Origin: Actinomycetota bacterium
GTDB taxonomy: Bacteria > Actinomycetota > Actinomycetes > Nanopelagicales > Nanopelagicaceae
Length of the DNA: 39,019 bases
Direction of reading: 5' to 3'
NCBI GenBank assembly: GCA_005789205.1
Contig: SXYM01000014.1
Span: 1-39,019 of the forward strand
Positions 24,393 through 33,827 of this stretch are shown here, one piece after another. Each line of letters begins with the position of its first letter. Position 1 is the first letter of the stretch. The notes under the pieces were generated by a model. The model saw only the letters and a list, made by a program, of their open reading frames with translations. It was not told the DNA's origin and did no database searches. The position numbers and the translations under genes are program-made.

Positions 24393-25198
24393 TGTGGCAT
24401 GTGGTTTTTGCAGAACTACGCAAACTCCGTCGCCCAACGTTGTTTTTTGGAACTATGGGCGCAGTTGTATTCTTCAGCGCACTCTTTTCTTCACTCTTAT
24501 TTCTACTGATTGATTCACCACAGGGAAACTCTGATCGTGGACGTACCGTTGGCCGGGAAGTACTAGGACTAGCAACAGGTGGGGTTCAGGGATTTAGCAA
24601 TGTGGGTGGATTTTTAGGAATCATCGCCCTCTGTGTCTTTGCCGCGCAAACTGCGCAGGAATATACCTATGGGACTCTTCGTAATCTATTAGTTCGACAA
24701 CCTGGGCGTCTGCGTATTTTGTTGGGCAAATTCATTGCGATGAAGTTGTTTGCTTTGCTCATGATTGTTTTATCAGCCTTTGTCAGTATCGGTGCCTCTG
24801 TGATTTTGGCCCCAGGAGCCGAAGTATCAACCGATCTTTGGTTTGGCGCTGATGGCCGCCATGCAATCTTTACAACCTTTGTTAACGTCACAATTTCAGT
24901 TATTGGCTTTGGAACTATTGGAATGGTGCTTGGTTTGCTACTTCGATCACCTATCAGTGCAATTTCATTTGGTGTTTTATGGTTACTAATCGTTGAAAAC
25001 CTGTTAATCGCAGTAAAAAACTCTTGGGAAAAGTGGTTGCCAGGTGCGCAGTTGAATGCAATCGCAACAGGCGGGGGTCCAACTGGAAGTTCAGAGGGAA
25101 TCGAATTTTCACAGGCACTTCTAGTTGGTGGAATCTATGTTGCCATTGGGGCAACGGTTGCATCATTCCTGTTTGTCCGCCGTGATGTAGCTAATTAG
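24392..25198 (+). CDS. ABC transporter permease (ABC-2 type)
   Basis: 268 residues with six hydrophobic helices (~15-40, 67-88, 110-135, 158-180, 185-208, 240-262). The AQEYTYGTLRNLLVRQPGR segment (~91-109) is the conserved coupling region of ABC-2 permeases. The first base of the ATG is the last base of the ATPase TAA, so the two are co-translated and form one exporter. Substrate unknown. Confidence 0.88.
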   Translation: MWHVVFAELRKLRRPTLFFGTMGAVVFFSALFSSLLFLLIDSPQGNSDRGRTVGREVLGLATGGVQGFSNVGGFLGIIALCVFAAQTAQEYTYGTLRNLLVRQPGRLRILLGKFIAMKLFALLMIVLSAFVSIGASVILAPGAEVSTDLWFGADGRHAIFTTFVNVTISVIGFGTIGMVLGLLLRSPISAISFGVLWLLIVENLLIAVKNSWEKWLPGAQLNAIATGGGPTGSSEGIEFSQALLVGGIYVAIGATVASFLFVRRDVAN

Positions 25199-25241
25199 AG
25201 ACACCAGCACTTAAACACATGGTTTTCTAAAGAACATCATT

Positions 25242-25266
25242 TATTATTAAGGCCTTCCCCCGGAGG
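25242..25266 (+). promoter_or_regulatory. Promoter and Shine-Dalgarno of the NlpC/P60 gene
   Basis: TATTAT (25242-25247) is a good -10, giving a start near 25254. GGAGG (25262-25266) is 7 bases before the TTG at 25274 and fixes that start. No terminator or riboswitch was seen in the 75-base gap. Confidence 0.5.
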
Positions 25267-25273
25267 TCTTAAC

Positions 25274-26476
25274 TTGAAAAAATACCGAGCGATTTCACTC
25301 GCTCTTGCCCTTAGTCTGACGCTCACGTCAGCGCCGGCTGTAGCAAAGACCCCCAAACCAACATTGGCTGAAATTGAAGCTGCAAAGAAAGTCGAAGCTG
25401 CAAAGAAAAAAGCTGCTGATGCACAAGCTGCAAAATTAGCTAAAGCCAATCAGAGTCTTAGAACTTTAACCGCTAAAGCAAATGCTGCAACTGCTCTTTA
25501 TGTGAAAGCTCAAAGAGAATTAGCAGTGGCAGTGGCAGCTGCGCGTGCTGCAGCACAATATGCAGCCGAAACTGCTGCATCTGTTTCAGAAGCACATCAA
25601 GTTATTGGACGGCTTGCAACAAATGCTTACATTATGGGTGGAAGTATGACCGACATCGAGCCGTTACTTAGTTCAAACGGGCCACAAGACCTAATAGATC
25701 AATTAAGTACATTAAGTAACTTAGGAACAAAGAATTCAATTGCACTCGACCGCTTTAAAGCGGCGGAAGTAGTTGCACGAGCCGCAAAAAAAGCCGCAGA
25801 TGATGCAAAGCTTGTCCAACAACAAGCGACAGAAAAAGTTGCTGCTGCCAAGAAAGTAGCAGATGATGCAAAGGCTGAACAGGCAGAAGAAGTTGCGAAG
25901 TTACAAAAAGTGCAGGACGCTCTAATGAAAGAGTTGCTGAGTGCTAGAAAAGTCAGAACAACACTAGAGCAACAGAGGCAGTTAGCTCTGCTTGAAGAAT
26001 CTCAAGCAAATCAAGCTACCCAAACACCAGGACAAAAGAGTGTATGGCCAGATATTGGCTTCAAGGGACGATCGACAATTAGAACTACACAAGCACAGCG
26101 AGATAAAGCTGTGGCTTTTGCCAAAGCTCAAGTTCTTGCACGAAAGCCATACGTCTGGGGATCCGAGGGGCCAAATACTTTTGACTGCTCTGGTTTAGTG
26201 TATGCAGCTTATAAGTCTGCAGGTTTGGGATGGCCAAATTGGGATCGTCTTAACTCGGCGCTGTATTCGGGCTATACAAAGCACGTCTCACTCAATGATT
26301 TGGTCCCAGGTGATCTTTTGTTCTATTCCTACAAGGGCACAATCTCAACAATTCATCACATCTCTATTTACGCTGGAAACGGCATGATGTGGGAGGCCAA
26401 CTCCAAAGATAAAGGCCTTTTGTTCTCAAGCATTTACAGCGTTAAGGGTTTAATGCCATTTGGTGGTCGGGTCTAG
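25274..26476 (+). CDS. NlpC/P60-family peptidoglycan hydrolase with coiled-coil N-terminus
   Basis: 400 residues. Signal peptide MKKYRAISLALALSLTLTSAPAVA, then a long Ala/Lys-rich coiled coil (~30-245) interrupted near residues 117-150, then a linker and a C-terminal NlpC/P60 domain (~270-400). The catalytic Cys is in NTFDCSGLV (Cys305) and the His in IHHISIYAG (His361 or 362). The architecture resembles RipA/RipC-like division hydrolases, where the coiled coil binds FtsEX or blocks the active site. The TTG start is supported by GGAGG 7 bases upstream. It should cut the peptide stem in the periplasmic space; septum role is inference. Confidence 0.9.
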   Translation: MKKYRAISLALALSLTLTSAPAVAKTPKPTLAEIEAAKKVEAAKKKAADAQAAKLAKANQSLRTLTAKANAATALYVKAQRELAVAVAAARAAAQYAAETAASVSEAHQVIGRLATNAYIMGGSMTDIEPLLSSNGPQDLIDQLSTLSNLGTKNSIALDRFKAAEVVARAAKKAADDAKLVQQQATEKVAAAKKVADDAKAEQAEEVAKLQKVQDALMKELLSARKVRTTLEQQRQLALLEESQANQATQTPGQKSVWPDIGFKGRSTIRTTQAQRDKAVAFAKAQVLARKPYVWGSEGPNTFDCSGLVYAAYKSAGLGWPNWDRLNSALYSGYTKHVSLNDLVPGDLLFYSYKGTISTIHHISIYAGNGMMWEANSKDKGLLFSSIYSVKGLMPFGGRV

Positions 26477-26485
26477 TCTTAAGGC
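26474..26485 (+). promoter_or_regulatory. Leaderless-type -10 box of tilS
   Basis: TAGTCT (26474-26479) overlaps the stop codon of the NlpC/P60 gene and is 6 bases before the tilS ATG at 26486. Confidence 0.45.
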
Positions 26486-27436
26486 ATGAGTTCACAGCTG
26501 CCAGCTATTCGCAGTGCAGTTCGCCCCTTCCTAGAAAAGATGGAAGCTGGCGATCGCATCGTTGTTGCAATTTCAGGTGGGGCAGATTCTTTAGCTCTTG
26601 CCTACGCACTCTCACAAGAAGTTAAGAAGTTAGCAATTCAACTTTCTGCAGTAACAATTGATCATCAACTTCAAAGTAAATCTAGTGAGCAAGCAAACCA
26701 AGTTGTGGAACAAATGAAGAAACTTAATCTTGAATGCAGTATTGTGAAAGTTAATGTTGAAATCACAGAAGGTTTAGAAGCTTCAGCTCGTAAGGCCCGA
26801 TATGTTGCATTAGATAGTTTGCAGGCCGATGCAATTTTCTTAGGTCATACTCACAATGATCAGGCTGAAAGTGTTTTGCTTGGTCTTGCGCGAGGTTCGG
26901 GTACACGATCACTTTCAGGTATGGCAGAAGTAAATGGAAGATACATTCGACCTTTTCTTGCAATTACTCGTGAACAAACCGAAAGCGCTTGCGGTGAAAT
27001 TGGTTTAACTCCATGGACTGACCCACATAATAAAGATTCACAATTTGCCAGAGTGCGTGTGCGCATGCAGGCACTTCCAGTTTTAGAAGAAACGATTGGT
27101 CCAGGAATTTCAGATGCATTAGTTCGTAGCTCACAGTTACTCAGAGATGATGCAGATGCACTTGATCAATGGGCAGAAGAAGAGATTGTTGGATTAGATC
27201 TCCATGATTTAGATTGTTCCTACTTACAGGCTCTTCCTAGAGCCATCCGATCTCGAATTATCCGCCGAGCCATCTATGCCACTGGCGCCCCTTCAGGATC
27301 TCTCACAGCCGAGCATGTAGGGGCAGTTGAGGCCCTGATTTGTGCGTGGAATGGCCAAGGCCCCGCTCATTTACCCGGCGGTGTGAAGGTTGAGCGTTTT
27401 TCGGGCAGACTTTCGCTCTCACGCCACCAACCATAG
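26486..27436 (+). CDS. tilS: tRNA(Ile)-lysidine synthetase TilS
   Basis: Modifies C34 of the CAU-anticodon tRNA-Ile to lysidine so that it reads AUA; essential in bacteria. 316 residues. The PP-loop is SGGADS (30-35), followed by HTHNDQAESVLLGLARGSG (~120-138), the usual substrate region. Length matches the short actinobacterial form lacking the extra C-terminal domain. Start is an ATG with leaderless -10. It precedes hpt and ftsH, the order known from mycobacteria. Confidence 0.94.
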   Translation: MSSQLPAIRSAVRPFLEKMEAGDRIVVAISGGADSLALAYALSQEVKKLAIQLSAVTIDHQLQSKSSEQANQVVEQMKKLNLECSIVKVNVEITEGLEASARKARYVALDSLQADAIFLGHTHNDQAESVLLGLARGSGTRSLSGMAEVNGRYIRPFLAITREQTESACGEIGLTPWTDPHNKDSQFARVRVRMQALPVLEETIGPGISDALVRSSQLLRDDADALDQWAEEEIVGLDLHDLDCSYLQALPRAIRSRIIRRAIYATGAPSGSLTAEHVGAVEALICAWNGQGPAHLPGGVKVERFSGRLSLSRHQP

Positions 27437-27444
27437 GGAGCACC

Positions 27445-27996
27445 GTGGATTTAGCAGCAATCTCAGGCGATATCGAACGCGTCATCGTCACCGAAGAAGC
27501 TTTGCAAGCACGCATTAAAGAACTTGCTGCACAGGTAGATAAAGATTACGAAGGTAGAGACCTTCTGCTTGTCGGTGTATTAAAAGGGGCTGTAATGGCT
27601 GTTGCCGATCTTTCACGTGCACTTCAACGTCACGTTGAAATGGACTGGATGGCAGTTTCTTCATATGGCTCTGGAACCAAATCAAGTGGAGTCGTTCGAA
27701 TCTTGAAAGATTTAGATCGCGACATCACTGGCCGAAATGTTTTAATCGTTGAAGATATTGTTGATTCAGGTTTAACGCTTTCTTGGCTTAAATCAAATCT
27801 TGAATCACGTGGTGTAGGAAGCGTTGAAATTCTCTCAATCTTGAGAAAACCAGAAGCTGCAAAGGTTCATGTGGATGTTAAATATGTGGGATTTGAAATT
27901 CCACCTGATTTCGTAATCGGTTACGGACTAGATTTTGATGAAAAATATCGCAACCTTCCTTTTATTGCTGTGCTTGCCAAGCACATGTATTCATAA
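27445..27996 (+). CDS. hpt: Hypoxanthine (guanine) phosphoribosyltransferase
   Basis: Purine salvage: hypoxanthine or guanine plus PRPP gives IMP or GMP. 183 residues. The PRPP loop is VLIVEDIVDSGLTLSWL (~93-109), with GVLKGAVMAVADL (~49-61) and the FVIGYGLDFDEKYRNLP base-binding end. The start is a GTG with GGGAG at 27436-27440, 4 bases upstream. It follows tilS after 8 bases and probably shares its transcript. Confidence 0.93.
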   Translation: MDLAAISGDIERVIVTEEALQARIKELAAQVDKDYEGRDLLLVGVLKGAVMAVADLSRALQRHVEMDWMAVSSYGSGTKSSGVVRILKDLDRDITGRNVLIVEDIVDSGLTLSWLKSNLESRGVGSVEILSILRKPEAAKVHVDVKYVGFEIPPDFVIGYGLDFDEKYRNLPFIAVLAKHMYS

Positions 27997-28030
27997 GAAT
28001 TCATTCCCCACGAAACGAGACTATTAAGTT

Positions 28031-30079
28031 ATGACAGACGTTAAGAAATCAAAGAAGAAGAGCCCGGTAAAGAAGAGTTTTTCCGGCAAAGCTCCTTCTA
28101 AGAAGCCAACAACTCGTTCTGGCCGTATTCTTCGCGGACCGTTGTTTTGGATTCTTGTTGCAATACTTGGCGTTTCCGTCTTTGGTCAGATTAGCGCTGC
28201 AGGAAATCGCTATACGCAAATCGAAACCTCACAAGCACTTGATGCAATTGCACGTTCTTCAGTTGAGTCAGCTGTGATTGTTGATAAAGATCAAAAGATT
28301 CGCTTAATACTTAAGCCAAGTTCTCCTATTAATGGTGCAACAAAGGTGGAAGCCTCATACGTGGCTCGCCAAGAGCCCACGATTATCGATGCTTTGACAG
28401 GAAATCCACCTTCAAAAGGCTGGAATGTAAAGGTCCCATCACAGTCATTACTAGTTTCATTCTTGATGTCGATCGTTCCCTTCTTACTCATCGGATTCCT
28501 TTTCTTTTGGATGATGAGTCAGGCTCAAGGTGGAAACAAAGTATTCCAATTTGGAAGATCGAGAGCAAAACTTCAAAGTAACGATGTTCCAAAAACAACA
28601 TTTAAAGATGTCGCTGGCGCCGAAGAAGCAATCGCTGAACTTGATGAGAATAAGGATTTTCTGGCTAACCCAGATAAGTACGGCGCATTAGGTGCAAAAA
28701 TTCCAAAGGGCGTTTTGCTCTTTGGTCCTCCAGGAACGGGTAAGACTCTTCTTGCTCGCGCAGTTGCCGGTGAAGCAAATGTTCCATTCTATTCAATCTC
28801 AGGATCTGATTTCGTAGAAATGTTTGTTGGTGTTGGCGCAGCACGTGTCCGTGATCTTTTCAATCAAGCTAAAGAGAACGCGCCTGCAATTGTTTTCGTA
28901 GATGAAATTGACGCTGTCGGTCGCCAGCGTGGTGCGGGTATGGGTGGCGGTCATGATGAGCGCGAGCAAACGCTCAACCAGTTACTAGTTGAGATGGATG
29001 GCTTTGAAGAAAATACTAAAGTTATTTTGATTGCTGCAACTAACCGACCAGATGTTTTGGATCCTGCTCTGCTTCGTCCAGGGCGCTTTGATCGCCAAAT
29101 TGCTGTGGATCGTCCAGATCTCAAAGGACGTGAAGCAATTCTTGCCGTGCACGCAAAGGGCAAACCATTAAGTGATGGTGTCAAGCTTTTGGATTACGCA
29201 CGCCGCACGCCAGGATTTACTGGAGCAGATCTTGCTAACGTTCTAAACGAAGCAGCTTTGCTTACAGCGCGTGAAGAGAAGAAGTTAATTACTAACAAAG
29301 AACTTGATGAGTCAATTGATCGCGTCATGGCTGGACCACAGCGTAAATCAAGGATTATGAGTGATTCTGAGCGTCGAGTAACGGCGTATCACGAGGCAGG
29401 CCATGCACTTGTTGCACATGCTTTGCCACATACAGATCCAGTCCACAAAATCACAATCATGCCTCGCGGTCGCGCTCTTGGTTACACCATGGTGCTACCT
29501 GATGAGGATAAGTACTCAACCACTCGCAATCAACTATTGGACCAACTGGCATATTCATTGGGTGGTCGCGCAGCGGAAGAATTGATTTTCCATGATCCTT
29601 CAACTGGTGCATCAAATGATATTGAAAAAGCAACTGCGCTTGCCCGTGCGATGGTCACACAATATGGAATGACTGAAGCAATTGGTGCAATCAAACTTGG
29701 TGGTGGAAGTTCTGAGCCGTTCATGGGTCGTGACTACGGACATCAACGTGACTATTCAGAAACCATTGCTGCTGTTGTTGACCGCGAAGTTCGCACACTT
29801 ATTGAAAATGCTCATCAAGAAGCCTTCGATATTTTGGTTGCAAATCGCAAGATTCTCGATGAGATGGTTTTAGAACTACTTGAAAAGGAAACTCTCAACA
29901 AGGACGATATTGCCGTTATCTTTAAAAAGGTTCGTGCAGTAACACCGCGTCCAGCCTGGACAGGTTCACCTACTCGGATTCCTTCAGCGCAACCTCCGGT
30001 TGATGTTCCCGAAAGAATTGTTGAAGTTGAAGCAAAGAAGCCGACTCGTCGAAAGAAGTCTGTAAGTGACGATAAGTAA
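28031..30079 (+). CDS. ftsH: ATP-dependent zinc metalloprotease FtsH
   Basis: Membrane-bound AAA+ protease that removes damaged membrane proteins and regulators. 682 residues: basic N-terminus, membrane helix 1 (~38-55), extracytoplasmic part, helix 2 (~141-162), Walker A GPPGTGKT (232-239), Walker B IVFVDEID (287-294), second region of homology [19 protein letters not shown] (~336-354), zinc site HEAGH (454-458). The C-terminal tail is Pro-rich and ends in a basic segment ([14 protein letters not shown]). Its 3' end overlaps folE by 14 bases. Confidence 0.96.
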   Translation: MTDVKKSKKKSPVKKSFSGKAPSKKPTTRSGRILRGPLFWILVAILGVSVFGQISAAGNRYTQIETSQALDAIARSSVESAVIVDKDQKIRLILKPSSPINGATKVEASYVARQEPTIIDALTGNPPSKGWNVKVPSQSLLVSFLMSIVPFLLIGFLFFWMMSQAQGGNKVFQFGRSRAKLQSNDVPKTTFKDVAGAEEAIAELDENKDFLANPDKYGALGAKIPKGVLLFGPPGTGKTLLARAVAGEANVPFYSISGSDFVEMFVGVGAARVRDLFNQAKENAPAIVFVDEIDAVGRQRGAGMGGGHDEREQTLNQLLVEMDGFEENTKVILIAATNRPDVLDPALLRPGRFDRQIAVDRPDLKGREAILAVHAKGKPLSDGVKLLDYARRTPGFTGADLANVLNEAALLTAREEKKLITNKELDESIDRVMAGPQRKSRIMSDSERRVTAYHEAGHALVAHALPHTDPVHKITIMPRGRALGYTMVLPDEDKYSTTRNQLLDQLAYSLGGRAAEELIFHDPSTGASNDIEKATALARAMVTQYGMTEAIGAIKLGGGSSEPFMGRDYGHQRDYSETIAAVVDREVRTLIENAHQEAFDILVANRKILDEMVLELLEKETLNKDDIAVIFKKVRAVTPRPAWTGSPTRIPSAQPPVDVPERIVEVEAKKPTRRKKSVSDDK

Positions 30080-30668
30080 AATCTCAGTGACCGATGGTCG
30101 TGCTTCAGGTCCTTATGACCAAGCGCGCGCCGAAAAAGCTGTGCGCGAACTGCTTCTTGCATTGGGTGAAGATCCAGATCGTGAAGGCTTAAAAGAAACT
30201 CCGGCGCGTGTAGCAAAGGCGATGAAAGAAAACTTTGAAGGCCTATGGCAATCGCCAGAAGATGTCTTAACTACAACTTTTGACATTGGCCATGAAGAGC
30301 TAGTAATTGTGCGCGATATTGAGGTTTTTTCACAATGTGAACACCACCTAACTCCTTTCCATGGTGTTGCACATGTTGGGTACATTCCTAGTGGAAAAAT
30401 CACTGGTCTTTCCAAGATTGCGCGTTTGGTAGATATGTATTCACGCAGACCACAAGTGCAAGAGCGTCTCACAACACAGATTGCTGATGCGATGGTCGAA
30501 ATCTTGAATCCACTGGGTGTAATTGTGATTATTGATTGCGAGCATTTGTGTATGTCTATGCGCGGAGTGAAGAAGTCCAATGCACGTACAACGACAAGTG
30601 CTGTGCGCGGAGTATTACAAAATACTGCAACTCGTGCTGAAGCGATTAGCTTAATTACAAATCGGTAA
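30066..30668 (+). CDS. folE: GTP cyclohydrolase I FolE
   Basis: First step of folate synthesis: GTP to dihydroneopterin triphosphate. 200 residues. The zinc ligands are in [11 protein letters not shown] (~89-99) and in [10 protein letters not shown] (~160-169); [13 protein letters not shown] follows. Start GTG 30066 overlaps the ftsH end; a second in-frame GTG at 30087 would lose seven residues before the conserved part and cannot be excluded. First of four contiguous folate genes. Confidence 0.95.
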   Translation: MTISKISVTDGRASGPYDQARAEKAVRELLLALGEDPDREGLKETPARVAKAMKENFEGLWQSPEDVLTTTFDIGHEELVIVRDIEVFSQCEHHLTPFHGVAHVGYIPSGKITGLSKIARLVDMYSRRPQVQERLTTQIADAMVEILNPLGVIVIIDCEHLCMSMRGVKKSNARTTTSAVRGVLQNTATRAEAISLITNR

Positions 30669-30673
30669 AGACC

Positions 30674-31429
30674 ATGATTGTCATGGGCATTTTGAATGTC
30701 ACACCAGATTCTTTTGCTGACGGTGGACGCCATAATGATTTTGAAGCTGCAGTAAATCGTGGACAAGAAATGTTGGCTGAGGGCGCAGACATCATTGATA
30801 TCGGTGGTGAATCGACTAAGCCAGGTGCTGATCGGGTCTCAGAAGAAGAAGAACTTGCTCGTGTAATCCCAGTAGTAAAAGAATTGGCAAAAGCGGGTGC
30901 ACGAATTAGCATCGACACAATGCGAGCAAGTACTGCAAAAGCTGCAATTGAGGCTGGTGCCCAAATCATTAATGATGTCAGTGGCGGATTAGCTGATCCG
31001 AATATGTTGCCAACAGCAGCTCAACTAGGTGTGCCATACATAGCCATGCATTGGCGTGGGCACTCTAAAGATATGAATTCACGGGCAGTGTATGGCGATG
31101 TAGTCAAAGATGTTATTTCAGAGATACAAGAGAGAGTCAGTGCAGCTTTAGATGCTGGAATTACTAAAGACAAGTTGATAATTGATCCAGGCATAGGTTT
31201 TGCCAAAGATGCCCATCACAACTGGGAAATCATTGATTCCATTGATAAATTCGTTGGCCTTGGATATCCGGTATTAATCGGGGCATCGCGCAAGCGCTTT
31301 CTTGGTGGAGACAACCCCGATGAGCGCGAAGCAGCAACTATCGAGCTAACTAAACGCTTATCCACCTCAGGCATTTGGGGAGTTAGAGTTCACTCTGTGA
31401 AACCTCACAAGGAAGTTCTTAACTCATGA
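30674..31429 (+). CDS. folP: Dihydropteroate synthase FolP
   Basis: Condenses dihydropterin pyrophosphate with p-aminobenzoate; target of sulfonamides. 251 residues, on the short side. Family signatures are ILNVTPDSFADGG (~6-18) and DIGGESTKPGAD (~41-52), then IIDPGIGFAKD (~167-177) and GASRKRFLG (~207-215). ATG start 5 bases after folE; overlaps folB by 4 bases (ATGA). Confidence 0.95.
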   Translation: MIVMGILNVTPDSFADGGRHNDFEAAVNRGQEMLAEGADIIDIGGESTKPGADRVSEEEELARVIPVVKELAKAGARISIDTMRASTAKAAIEAGAQIINDVSGGLADPNMLPTAAQLGVPYIAMHWRGHSKDMNSRAVYGDVVKDVISEIQERVSAALDAGITKDKLIIDPGIGFAKDAHHNWEIIDSIDKFVGLGYPVLIGASRKRFLGGDNPDEREAATIELTKRLSTSGIWGVRVHSVKPHKEVLNS

Positions 31430-31788
31430 GTGATCAGATATTTCTAACTGGCATTGCAGGTTTTGGATATCACGGTCTCTTTGATCATGAGCGACAAAAT
31501 GGTCAGGATTTCTTTGTTGATGTTGCATTGACGGTGGATTTAACCGCTGCCTCTAAAAACGATGAAATTAACGACACCGTCAATTATGCAGAGATTACCA
31601 ACTTAGTAGTAACTCACATCACCACTGAACCAGTTAACTTAATTGAGAAATTAGCTGGTCGTATTGCAGATCAGATTCTTAAAGACCACTCTAAAGTTTT
31701 AGTAGTTACAGTCACAGTTCATAAGCCACAAGCGCCAGTAGATGCAGTGCTTAAGGATATTGCCGTGCAGGTCACGCGTAAGCGATGA
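31426..31788 (+). CDS. folB: Dihydroneopterin aldolase FolB
   Basis: Cleaves dihydroneopterin to hydroxymethyl-dihydropterin and glycolaldehyde. 120 residues. Motifs: GFGYHGLFDHERQNGQDFFVDV (described in two parts: GYHG near residue 13 and GQDFFVDV near residue 26), the NYAEI helix (~50) and LIEKLAGRIAD with the active-site Glu, ending in VHKPQAPV. Overlaps both neighbours by 4 bases, so folP-folB-folK are tightly coupled. Confidence 0.94.
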   Translation: MSDQIFLTGIAGFGYHGLFDHERQNGQDFFVDVALTVDLTAASKNDEINDTVNYAEITNLVVTHITTEPVNLIEKLAGRIADQILKDHSKVLVVTVTVHKPQAPVDAVLKDIAVQVTRKR

Positions 31789-32234
31789 AGGCAGTTATTG
31801 CACTCGGTGCAAATATTGGGAATTCAAGAGAAAATCTAGATATCGCTATCGCTCTGTTGAAAGAAGCGACTGATTTTCAAAGCGTTTCTTCTTATCACTC
31901 CACAGCACCTATTGGCGGGCCAGAACAACCTGACTATCTCCATGCCGTATGTATTGTTGAAAGTGAATTACCTGCAAAAGATTTTCTTTCACTATTGCAT
32001 GGTATTGAAAAATCAATGGGGCGAGAGCGAATTGAACGCTGGGGACCAAGAACTATTGATTTAGATCTAATTCAATACGGTTCACTATTAAGTAAAAGTG
32101 ATGAGCTAGAGCTGCCACATCCGCGGGCACATGAACGCCGCTTTGTTTTAGAGCCTTGGTTAGAAATAGAGCCCAATGCCATCCTGCTCACACATGGGAA
32201 AATAAGCCAGCTTTTGGAACAATTGCCTAAATAA
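31785..32234 (+). CDS. folK: 6-hydroxymethyl-7,8-dihydropterin pyrophosphokinase FolK
   Basis: Adds pyrophosphate from ATP to hydroxymethyl-dihydropterin, giving the FolP substrate. 149 residues. ALGANIGNSRENL (~6-18), GPEQPDYLHAV (~45-55) and the RWGPRTIDLDLIQYG signature (~85-99) with the two Mg-binding Asp are present, then LPHPRAHERRFVL. ATGA overlap with folB. End of the folate block. Confidence 0.95.
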   Translation: MKAVIALGANIGNSRENLDIAIALLKEATDFQSVSSYHSTAPIGGPEQPDYLHAVCIVESELPAKDFLSLLHGIEKSMGRERIERWGPRTIDLDLIQYGSLLSKSDELELPHPRAHERRFVLEPWLEIEPNAILLTHGKISQLLEQLPK

Positions 32235-32237
32235 GCT

Positions 32238-32278
32238 TAAACTTGTCACATCTTGCCCGGTACCTGAAAGGACTGGAG
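32238..32278 (+). promoter_or_regulatory. Possible promoter and Shine-Dalgarno of panC
   Basis: TAAACT (32238-32243) could be a -10 box starting an mRNA near 32250. GGAG (32275-32278) is 7 bases before the panC ATG. The in-frame TGA upstream rules out a longer panC. Confidence 0.35.
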
Positions 32279-32285
32279 CCACACG

Positions 32286-33041
32286 ATGACTGTATTAGTG
32301 CCAACTATGGGTGCCTTACATAAAGGCCACCAGGCGTTAATTAAACGTGCCCGCAGCATGAGCAAAGAAGTTGTCGTGAGTATTTTTGTTAACCCACTTC
32401 AATTTGAAAATACAGATGATCTTAAAAACTATCCACGAAGTCCCGAAAGAGATATCCAATTAGCAACTTTGGCTGGTGCCACAGAAGTGTGGATGCCTGA
32501 ATATGAAGAGATTTATCCAACTGAGATTAAGAAGTTAAGTGCAGGCCCATTAGGTGCACTCTATGAGGGCCAATCTCGTCCTGATCATTTTGATGGTGTT
32601 GTAACAGTTGTTAATCGATTATTTGAAATTGTTAAACCAAATTCAGCGGTCTTTGGAGAAAAAGATTTTCAACAATTAGCAATCATTAAAGCCATGAAGA
32701 GCAAAGTGGAGATTGTTGGCGTGCCAACTGTTCGCGAATTCGATGGTCTTGCCCTGTCTTCCCGCAACGTGCGTTTAAGTGAAAATGGACGAATTAGTGC
32801 CAATGTAATTCACCGTGCTTTGGCTGCAGCTCATCTAGCCCCCAGTGTGGTAATTGCCCAAGAGATAATTGATTCAACACTTGCTACTGAGGCTAGCTTT
32901 AAAAAGGACTATGCAGCAATTATTGATGAAGATTCATTTGAAATAGCAAATGATCAAATTCGCAATAAACGCGCAATTGTCGCGGGCTGGATAGATGGAG
33001 TTCGATTGATTGACAACATGAAAATGGGAGAGGGGCGTTAA
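32286..33041 (+). CDS. panC: Pantothenate synthetase PanC, N-terminally shortened
   Basis: ATP-dependent ligation of pantoate and beta-alanine. 251 residues. Class I synthetase motifs are MGALHKGH (~8-15), SIFVNPLQF (~37-45), GEKDFQQL (~126-133) and LALSSRN (~157-163). It starts directly at the first beta strand (MTVLVPTMGA), lacking about 20 residues present in E. coli and mycobacterial enzymes; an in-frame TGA upstream and a well-placed GGAG confirm the start. coaX begins right after its stop. panD, which normally makes the beta-alanine and lies next to panC in mycobacteria, is absent here. Confidence 0.94.
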   Translation: MTVLVPTMGALHKGHQALIKRARSMSKEVVVSIFVNPLQFENTDDLKNYPRSPERDIQLATLAGATEVWMPEYEEIYPTEIKKLSAGPLGALYEGQSRPDHFDGVVTVVNRLFEIVKPNSAVFGEKDFQQLAIIKAMKSKVEIVGVPTVREFDGLALSSRNVRLSENGRISANVIHRALAAAHLAPSVVIAQEIIDSTLATEASFKKDYAAIIDEDSFEIANDQIRNKRAIVAGWIDGVRLIDNMKMGEGR

Positions 33042-33806
33042 GTGTTACTAACTATTGACGTAGGTAATACCAATACCGTGCTAGGAGTTTTCAAAGGGGA
33101 TGAATTAGTGCGCTCATGGCGCGTTAAAACAGATCCACGCAGCACAGCAGATGAACTCTGGCTTCAATACCGCTCACTTGTGGATGGCTATGAAATTACC
33201 GGCTTATCACTGTGTTCAACTGTTCCAGCAACTTTGCGCGAGCTTCGCTCCATGATTGATGACTACTTCTCAGATACACGAGTAACAATTGTTGAACCGG
33301 GAATTAAAACAGGCGTGCCACTACTAGTTGATAACCCAAAAGAGATTGGCGCCGACAGAATCGTGAATACTTTGGCTGCGCATACCCTTTTCGGTGGTCC
33401 AGCAATTGTGGTTGATTTTGGTACTTCTACTAATTTGGATGTTGTTTCACCTAAAGGTGAATTCTTAGGAGGTGAACTTGCCCCAGGAATTGAGATCTCT
33501 GTTGATGCCCTAGCTGCTCGCGCTGCTCAACTTCGTAAAGTTGAATTAGTTCGCCCAAAGAATGTAATTGGTAAGAACACAGTTGAAGCTCTTCAATCCG
33601 GAACAATCTTTGGATTTGCCGGACAAGTAGATGGATTAGTCGATCGTATTTCAGCTGAACTTCTTGAAAGCTATTCACAAGCGCCAACAGTCATCGCCAC
33701 AGGTGGCTTAGCCCCGCTGATAATTGGAGTTTCTGAAACTATCGACCATCATGAGCCAGATTTAACGCTCATTGGCCTTCGTTTGATTCACGAACGAAAT
33801 GCCTAA
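33042..33806 (+). CDS. coaX: Type III pantothenate kinase CoaX
   Basis: First step of CoA synthesis from pantothenate. 254 residues. ASKHA-type phosphate motif DVGNTNT (~5-11), GADRIVNTLAA (~104-114), VVDFGTSTNLDVV (~125-137) and GGELAPGIEIS (~144-154). Type III enzymes are not feedback-inhibited by CoA. GTG start immediately follows the panC TAA, with a GGAG-rich stretch (GGGAGAGGGG) just upstream, so both are co-translated. Confidence 0.94.
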   Translation: MLLTIDVGNTNTVLGVFKGDELVRSWRVKTDPRSTADELWLQYRSLVDGYEITGLSLCSTVPATLRELRSMIDDYFSDTRVTIVEPGIKTGVPLLVDNPKEIGADRIVNTLAAHTLFGGPAIVVDFGTSTNLDVVSPKGEFLGGELAPGIEISVDALAARAAQLRKVELVRPKNVIGKNTVEALQSGTIFGFAGQVDGLVDRISAELLESYSQAPTVIATGGLAPLIIGVSETIDHHEPDLTLIGLRLIHERNA

Positions 33807-33811
33807 CTCGG

Positions 33812-33827
33812 TAGACTTCGCCTCATT
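33812..33827 (+). promoter_or_regulatory. Possible promoter of lysS with very short leader
   Basis: TAGACT (33812-33817) is 10 bases before the lysS ATG, predicting a leader of about 3 bases. No Shine-Dalgarno is visible. Confidence 0.35.

Noticed and set aside
30113-30766. 217-residue open frame on the minus strand
   Set aside because: Antisense to folE and the start of folP, both secure; no recognisable motif.
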